From: Tritrichomonas musculus
Taxonomy: Eukaryota; Parabasalia; Tritrichomonadida; Tritrichomonadidae
Length of the DNA stretch: 64,000 nt
NCBI GenBank assembly: GCA_039105265.1
Contig: JAPFFF010000016.1
Span: 1,178,001 to 1,242,000, forward strand
Direction of reading: 5' to 3'
Within the stretch, counting starts at the first letter, position 1, and each line of letters opens with the position of its first letter. Position numbers and translations under genes: made by a program. Under the pieces are notes generated by a model. That model was not told the DNA's origin. It saw nothing but the letters and a program-made list of their open reading frames with translations, and made no database searches. Positions 58,920 to 64,000 of this stretch are shown piece after piece.

Positions 58920-59465
58920 TTACTTATGATATAATGTTCGAAAATTATTATTATTCAACATTATTGCTTTTTTTATTTCTTTTCTCTTTCTTCTTTGCAT
59001 CAGTTTCCATCTATTTTTCAGATTTGTATCTGTTCTTGATTTAAAGAAAGAAGAAATTTTTTTCCATTTCGGTCCCATTTCATTGTATTTTTGAATCAAT
59101 AAATTTTCTTCTTCTTCTGTCCAAGGACCATTGTCAACTGATGGAGACAAATAATTTAGCCATCTATCGTGGCATTGACGAGCATTTTTCCCTGTATTCA
59201 TTTGTTTAGCGATTTCGCACCAATTTATTTTTGAAATATCTGGTTGTTTTTTTAAAATGTCATTTACTATTTCTGCGAGAATTTCATCTTCTTCTGTATT
59301 AAATTTGTTCTTAAAGTGATGTATTCGATTAGTTTGATTTACATCATAAGATGGTATTGCAGGATATAAAAAAGTATTGGAAGTTTGATAATTTGGATCT
59401 GTTTTGATGTAATAAATATTAATAACATTAATAAAGTTGTTGCATGGAGTTATATTATTTAACAT
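58920..59465 (-). CDS. R2R3-type Myb transcription factor
   Basis: 181 residues. The first Myb repeat is at about 54-105 (FNTEEDEILAEIVNDILKKQ, ISKINWCEIAKQMN, NARQCHDRWLNYL). The second is at about 112-153 (GPWTEEEENLLIQKYNEMGP, KWKKISSFFKSRTDTNLKNR, then W). The W and aromatic spacing is typical. A basic segment (MQRRKRKEIKKA) follows and may be a nuclear localisation signal. Trichomonad Mybs of this size bind short promoter motifs and control single genes. The start is supported by a TCATA motif 10-15 bp upstream. No break. Another Myb gene lies at the left edge of the window. Confidence 0.92.
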   Translation of the reverse strand: MLNNITPCNNFINVINIYYIKTDPNYQTSNTFLYPAIPSYDVNQTNRIHHFKNKFNTEEDEILAEIVNDILKKQPDISKINWCEIAKQMNTGKNARQCHDRWLNYLSPSVDNGPWTEEEENLLIQKYNEMGPKWKKISSFFKSRTDTNLKNRWKLMQRRKRKEIKKAIMLNNNNFRTLYHK

Positions 59466-59475
59466 AAGATATATT

Positions 59476-59480
59476 TATGA
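59476..59480 (-). promoter_or_regulatory. Initiator-like motif TCATA
   Basis: TCATA on the minus strand, 10 bp before the ATG of the Myb gene. Confidence 0.4.
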
Positions 59481-59860
59481 AATAAATTTGATAAATAAAA
59501 ATAAAATATAGCCAATACTTTTTCAATATACGAAACTATTCAAATAAATTCGTTGTAAAAATAAATACGTTATTTTGGTAGTATAATCTATATAACTTTT
59601 TTTGATATTTTTTTTTTTTTTTTTTTTTTTTTTTGCAAAAAAAAAGAGATATTATTTGATAAGAAAGCATTATGGGTTTGTTATTTTTGATAATATTGGG
59701 GAAGGCCCAATGAAGATAAATATCGATATAATAAACATTGGCATTGATATATATTCTGTTGATTATGAGTGAAAAATTATTAACAATTTTTAATGTCTCA
59801 AATAATTAAAGATACAGTTTTCTCTTCATTATTTCATCTCGTTATGCAAATTGTTTTTCC

Positions 59861-59863
<3 letters not shown>

Positions 59864-59925
<62 letters not shown>

Positions 59926-59930
59926 TTTAC
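59864..59930. repeat. (TTA)n then (TTTA)n microsatellite
   Basis: About 16 copies of TTA followed by about five of TTTA. No coding role. A 22-base T run lies nearby at about 59611. Confidence 0.85.
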
Positions 59931-59943
59931 AGGCTGCGCATTT

Positions 59944-60712
59944 AAAATCGGCCCTTTTACAGTTTCAAATCGGCCCCTTTTTTTCTTGTGAAATATTTCA
60001 ATTGTTATTTGGTCCTAAAAGTTAACTGATCATCAAAATTAACGGATATACAGTTTCAAATCGGCCCATTTACCGTTTCAAATCGGCCCAAAAAACGATA
60101 GGAGTAGTTTTTTCGACCAAATAGCGACAGTTATGCACGTTAAAATGATTTTGATTTTTTTTTTTTTGAATGCTTTGCAGTTTCAAATAGGACCTTTTTT
60201 GCCTTTTTCACCTATAACTGCTTTTTTCGCCTATTACAGATATATGTAACAAAAGTAATATCAAAAATGATATTTCGTTTTGTATTTTATAAAATTATTA
60301 TCTATATAGTAATATGAGATCGATATTATTTTTTCTTTAATTGATTCCAATTTTCAATAGTTATTATCGTATACTTAAAATATGATGAGACGATCAAGCT
60401 TTCACCTTTTTAGATTTTATTGACCTTGTTATTTTTAATTCACCTTTTTTGTTAGATTTCCTTGAAATACAAGAAGAGTATATTTAAATATATATAATTA
60501 ATTAAATAATAATTATATATTATATATGATCTTTTATATAAATAATTTTAAATTCAAGATATTCATTTATTATCTATCATATCACCGATTTTATGACACT
60601 TAATAAGTGTAATTTCAAATCGGCCCTTTGTGGTTACATTTTTTGGAGATTTCTCAAAATTGCGGTTTCAAATTGGCCCATTTGCACTTTCAAATCGGCC
60701 CAAATAACGTAT
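59944..60712. repeat. Cluster of eight TTTCAAATCGGCCC-type motifs
   Basis: A 14-bp motif, TTTCAAATCGGCCC or a one- or two-base variant, occurs at about 59944, 59966, 60053, 60077, 60180, 60613, 60665 and 60689, all on the plus strand. Two motif pairs with the same layout (CGGCCCATTT, then a second motif, then CCCAAA and AACG) occur at about 60053-60095 and 60665-60712, 610 bp apart. There is no open frame. The motifs are GC-richer than the background. Confidence 0.8.
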
Positions 60713-60942
60713 TATTTCAGCACCTATTTTGAGGCTTTAAACTGTATTATCTTCCTTGTTTGTACTTTATATACATCTAAAATGAATTTTCTGAGAATAA
60801 AAGAATAATATGATAAAAAAAACTAGTGATTTGTAATAAATGATATTATATCAGATATTTTTATAATTTTTTTGACGATTATTTTGGTTAATTATATTAG
60901 AATGAGTACTGATAAGTTAAGATAAGTTATGACGTCCAGGAA

Positions 60943-61302
60943 ATGAGCACGACAATGGAAAGCCTCAAAGGAAGAGTCTCAAGAGCAGAAACAATAACTC
61001 ATCATCTAGAAGAAGATGTTGATAAGTTAAGAATTGTGTCATGGACAGCTTTAGCTTTAGGAGTAGCAGGAACAGCAGGTTCAATGGGCTCTATAGGCAT
61101 GCAGCTTTTCCATGAAGGAATTAGTTTTCCAACAATAAAGGGCGGGGGATTTTTGAAGAGAATCTTCTCTAACCAATCAACGAAAGGGATGAGTGATTTG
61201 TTGCGGTCATCTATTAATTTCATGTCTGGGACCGTCGCTAGGTCTATCACAAAAGATATTACTCCAATAATTATGTGGTGTGAAGAAGAATATAAACCAT
61301 AG
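60943..61302 (+). CDS. Polinton copy 3 open frame: coiled-coil and hydrophobic segment
   Basis: 119 codons. A helical, charged start (MESLKGRVSRAETITHHLEE, DVDKL) is followed by a Gly/Ala-rich hydrophobic stretch (IVSWTALALGVAGTAGSMGS) that looks like a membrane-inserting segment. No known family. Such helical-plus-hydrophobic proteins occur among Polinton structural genes, but the role is unknown. Confidence 0.5.
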   Translation: MSTTMESLKGRVSRAETITHHLEEDVDKLRIVSWTALALGVAGTAGSMGSIGMQLFHEGISFPTIKGGGFLKRIFSNQSTKGMSDLLRSSINFMSGTVARSITKDITPIIMWCEEEYKP

Positions 61303-61368
61303 GATGATTTAAAATTTGAAGATGAAAATGATAATCCTGACAGTGGAGCCTTAACTTTAAGTGGGGCT

Positions 61369-62292
61369 ATGGATATTGGTAATATATTCAGAGATTCTTT
61401 GAGGCCTGCATTTAAATTACTTGCCGAAAAAGTAAATGAAATAGAAGCTGAATTTAATAATTTCCCTACTGTTGAAGTAAATGAGGCGTTGGAGAAAGTA
61501 AAGAGTGAGATTCCTGCCTCCGTAGATTTATCAAAATATCGAGAAAAAAATGATTTGATATATAAAGATGCTGTCGATGTGCCTTTTGAAAATGTCCTAG
61601 ATAGTGATGGTAGGTGGGAAGCCAAAATAAAAATGACTAGGGGAACTCATCTTGTTGGAACTATTACTGATGATGCTGGCGTGGTAAAGAATTTTGATTT
61701 TATGTTTGAATATGATGAAGGAACTCCTGAGAATATCGAATTTTATACCAGTACTGTAATTGACGGGGTTCTATATTACGTTAACTATTATGAAAATGAG
61801 ACTGATGATTGGCGCATGAGTATAGAAAGCGAATCAGGATATTGTCATACAAGATTAAAATTAGCGGAAAAAATATTGAAGCAATATGAAATAGCTTTAA
61901 AGAGTGAGATTCCATCATTATTGAATGACTTATATTGGAGAATATTTTATTCAGGATTTCACAAATCATATTATGAGGATATCCCAGAATTATGTTGGTA
62001 TTCTTACGATACTAGTTCTATAAAATTAATTGTATGCGTCGAATATAATAGTTTATATATGGAAATGTTATTTATATTTTACTATTCAAATGAAAAGAAA
62101 CATTATGTTAGAGTTAATTATAGTGAAGGATTTGCAGTACTAGATGAAATATATGGTGAAGATAAACTTAGAGAATCAAATAGAATAAGAGATTTTGAAT
62201 ATGAATTTCTACGTATCGATTTTCAATTAAAAGGCACTGGAAATATACCATTTACTGAATATTATCTAAAGCAAGTCAAAGCCACACCATAA
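61369..62292 (+). CDS. Polinton copy 3 open frame of unknown function
   Basis: 307 codons ending 15 bp before the terminal repeat region begins. The sequence starts with an alpha-helical part (LAEKVNEIEAEFNNFPTVEV) and continues with aromatic, acidic and beta-rich segments (YYVNYYENETDDWRM, WYSYDTSSIKLIVCVEYNS). No motif is recognised. Its position at the element's end, next to the coiled-coil frame, suggests an accessory or structural protein; that is a guess. Confidence 0.5.
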   Translation: MDIGNIFRDSLRPAFKLLAEKVNEIEAEFNNFPTVEVNEALEKVKSEIPASVDLSKYREKNDLIYKDAVDVPFENVLDSDGRWEAKIKMTRGTHLVGTITDDAGVVKNFDFMFEYDEGTPENIEFYTSTVIDGVLYYVNYYENETDDWRMSIESESGYCHTRLKLAEKILKQYEIALKSEIPSLLNDLYWRIFYSGFHKSYYEDIPELCWYSYDTSSIKLIVCVEYNSLYMEMLFIFYYSNEKKHYVRVNYSEGFAVLDEIYGEDKLRESNRIRDFEYEFLRIDFQLKGTGNIPFTEYYLKQVKATP

Positions 62293-62419
62293 ATGATAAG
62301 AATACATTGTTAACTTCTTTTTTTACAATTTATTCTATAGCTATCGGTGTTTGTTCTTCAGCTGGATTGAGCGTCGGGTACATTTCAATCATTATAAAAC
62401 AACTTCTTGAATGGAAGGG

Positions 62420-62862
62420 ATTTCTTAACGGGACGTTAAGAAATCACGCCATTCATATATACTACTTTAAAGATACATTTTTTTGTCTTGAAGGGTTGTG
62501 GAGCCCCCCAGCGGGGGGACTGAGAGGGGGGAGAAAAAAAAAGAAAGAGTTGGGGGTGCAGAATTGGGACTTTGTGCCGAAGGTGCAAAAGTTCCAATTA
62601 TGCCGGGGGCCTGCATCCCCCGATGGCCGTAGGCCATAAATTTATCGAGCTTTTTGAATTGGGTCGTTTTTTTTGTGCTAAAATAATTTTGATAGCGAGA
62701 CGATAAAACTTTTTGTTTGGAAATTTTTTCTCGCGAACTTTTTGAATGTTGGGGCTTTTTGAATGGGGTCCAGGGGTGCGAACCCCTGGAGTAGTGGGGG
62801 CGGAGCCTCTGCAGAACCCCCAAGTATAGGCTTGGCGGTAACGGGGCCTATACTATACTACT
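62420..62862 (-). repeat. Terminal inverted repeat of Polinton copy 3
   Basis: Read inward from 62862: AGTAGTATAGTATAGGCCCC, CCACTACTCCAGGGGTTCGC, TGGACCCCATTCAAAAAGCC, and near 62427-62470 AATGGCGTGATTTCTTAACG. The same order occurs at 12197-12395. Copy 3 has an extra GC-rich stretch of about 200 bp in the middle (GGAGCCCCCCAGCGGGGGG around 62500). Confidence 0.8.
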
Positions 62863-63462
62863 CTGTATAATTAGTTTTTTTTTTGCAGATTTTATTTAAA
62901 AACTATTTTACATTTATGTAAATACATATTCTGATAATAAAATGAGTTGATAAAAAAGTAAAAATAAGCATAATTATAATCTTTACATGTATAATCAGTT
63001 AGGCTTAGCTTTTGTTCTTCATAATGTCAAAAAAAGACCAATGAATACAATGAAAATTGAAATAATTTTCTTGTAAGTATGTTTAGTAAAAAAAATGTAA
63101 AAAGATAGATATAAATTGATGAAAAGATATTTATTAATGATGTAGATGATTTTCTAAAGGACAAATGCATATTATTGGATTAGAATTTTAATTAAAAAAT
63201 GTCTTTTGGAATGTATTTAAATCTAAGTAAAAGAATGCTGTAATGCAACAATAATTCATTATTTGTTAAAATCCAGATGTACCAAAAAAAGAAAAAGAAA
63301 AAAATAATAAAAAGATAGTAAAAAGAAAAAGTAAAAGTAAAAGGAGAAAAAAAAGAAGAAGAAGAAAAAAAATAGAAAAAGAAGAAAAAAATAAAAATAA
63401 AAAGATAAAAATATAAAAGTAAATAAAAGAAATGAATAAAATGTGATTAAATGTATGAGTGG
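62863..63462. other. AT-rich spacer with purine-rich low complexity
   Basis: No gene. 63281-63440 is almost pure A/G on the plus strand (AAAAGAAGAAG-like). The minus-strand frame there (63266-63586) is a run of Phe/Leu/Ile from low complexity. Confidence 0.6.
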
Positions 63463-64000
63463 TTAGGGTTTGTATTGTGTTTCTTTGTGATTGCGAAATA
63501 CAGGAACAGATTTCAGCCTCATTACACTTGTTTGATGTATTGAAGCTTCGATGTGATGAGGTACCATCGGAATTCCCACTACACATTCAGCTAGTCGTGC
63601 CTTCCATTTCGCATATAATGATTTCGTTTTTTCTACTGTAAATAAAGAATCAGATATGTTAATCCAACTTTCACGTATAAATTGGTCATCACAAAATGCG
63701 TTTTCATAAGCTTCGTCTGAAAATACTTCTGTGTGTTTCATCTTCACAAAACCAAAGTTCCTTCAACGACGACGTTAAGTGCAGGACTATAAGGAACAGC
63801 TGGCAAAACTCCTACTTTTAGTCTATCAATTACATTTTCTACTTCCTTTGTTCGATGTATTTTACAGTTATCTTCAATTAAAACTATTTGAGCCTTTGAT
63901 GAACATATATGAATTCGTAGAAAACTTGCAGCATCGTGAAGGAATGCAGCATAATCTTTTCCGAGAATTGATCTTCCATAGGATCTATACAAGACTCCAA
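63463..64000 (-). mobile_element. Tc1/mariner-IS630-type transposase remnant (runs off the window)
   Basis: Plain DNA transposon. At 63744-63992 the frame reads AQIVLIEDNCKIHRTKEVEN, then VGVLPAVPYSPALNVVVEGT. This matches the second catalytic Asp (D-N-C-K-I-H) and the Y-S-P-x-L-N-x-x-E-G region with the third acidic residue of DDE_3 transposases. Downstream (63463-63747) another frame carries the C-terminus (FSDEAYENAFCDDQFIRESW), so one frameshift lies at about 63745. The N-terminal half is beyond the window. The family level (Tc1/mariner-IS630) is secure; the subfamily is not. Confidence 0.75.

Larger units (their letters stand above)
60900..62862 (+). mobile_element. Polinton copy 3, right-end fragment with terminal repeat (fossil)
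   Basis: It ends at 62862 with the inverted AGTAGTATAGTATAGGCCCC terminus. Its terminal region (about 62420-62862) shares, in inverse order, landmarks with the left end of copy 2. The inside holds two Polinton-type open frames. The left edge is not marked and is put at about 60900; integrase, polymerase, ATPase and protease are absent. Broken, with about one visible break in the genes besides truncation. It belongs to the same subfamily as copy 2 and looks less decayed. Confidence 0.75.

Noticed and set aside
59944-60712. CRISPR-like array
   Set aside because: Repeats are only 14 bp, spacing is irregular (about 20 to 430 bp), and the genome is eukaryotic.
62467-62823. Open frames on both strands in the GC-rich end region
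   Set aside because: They lie inside the Polinton terminal repeat; composition and overlap argue against coding.
63266-63586. Phe/Leu/Ile/Ser-rich frame of 106 codons
   Set aside because: It arises from A/G-rich low complexity and overlaps the transposase remnant.

Overview
The window looks like a trichomonad parabasalid nuclear genome, most likely Tritrichomonas foetus or a close relative. The evidence is very AT-rich intergenic DNA with long A/T runs, genes without visible introns, and families typical of trichomonads: BspA-like leucine-rich repeat (LRR) proteins, DUF3447/ankyrin proteins, kinase-Sel1 and kinase-LRR fusions, Myb factors, GH32 beta-fructofuranosidase, and Polinton (Maverick) remnants. 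TCA-Y-W initiator-like motifs lie just upstream of many start codons. The genus is an inference; the parabasalid level is well supported.

Layout: 1-452 is the 3' end of a Myb gene. 453-5600 is AT-rich non-coding DNA with a kinase relic, a diverged duplicated block and a TTAA-flanked MITE. 5676-13446 is a transposon graveyard: hAT remnant, truncated Polinton copy 1 (with whole-looking integrase and protease genes), pogo/Tigger remnant, Polinton copy 2 remnant and a BspA fragment. 14047-25121 holds a broken DUF3447-BspA gene, a broken DUF1349 gene, a truncated sugar-type MFS transporter, a tRNA-Met inside a long inverted repeat, a whole GH32 invertase, and a kinase-Sel1 gene split by two frameshifts. 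25438-35268 is one uninterrupted 3,276-residue protein joining an active-looking kinase to about 110 LRRs. 36577-53574 carries a discoidin-domain protein, a tail-anchored transglutaminase-like protein, fragments of a coiled-coil repeat gene and a WD-like gene, a vWA protein, an intact DUF3447-BspA protein, a tRNA-Gly-like 47-mer, a membrane-anchored BspA protein, a long ankyrin protein, a PX protein and an RRM protein. 53575-58919 is mostly empty AT-rich DNA with a perfect 44-bp palindrome and a foldback-type element. 58920-64000 has a second Myb gene, a cluster of TTTCAAATCGGCCC motifs, the right end of Polinton copy 3 with its terminal repeat, and a Tc1/IS630-type transposase remnant.

How they fit: most intact genes belong to expanded signalling and surface-repeat families (kinase, Sel1, ankyrin, LRR, PX, vWA, RRM, Myb). 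There are no operons and strands are mixed. The invertase and the MFS fragment hint at sugar use, but the transporter is too short to work as it stands. Several host genes are broken by one or two frameshifts, which could be real decay or assembly error in homopolymers. The most distinctive things seen are the giant kinase-LRR protein with its recurring cap-like modules, the tRNA-Met in inverted repeats, and the anticodon-less tRNA-like sequence.
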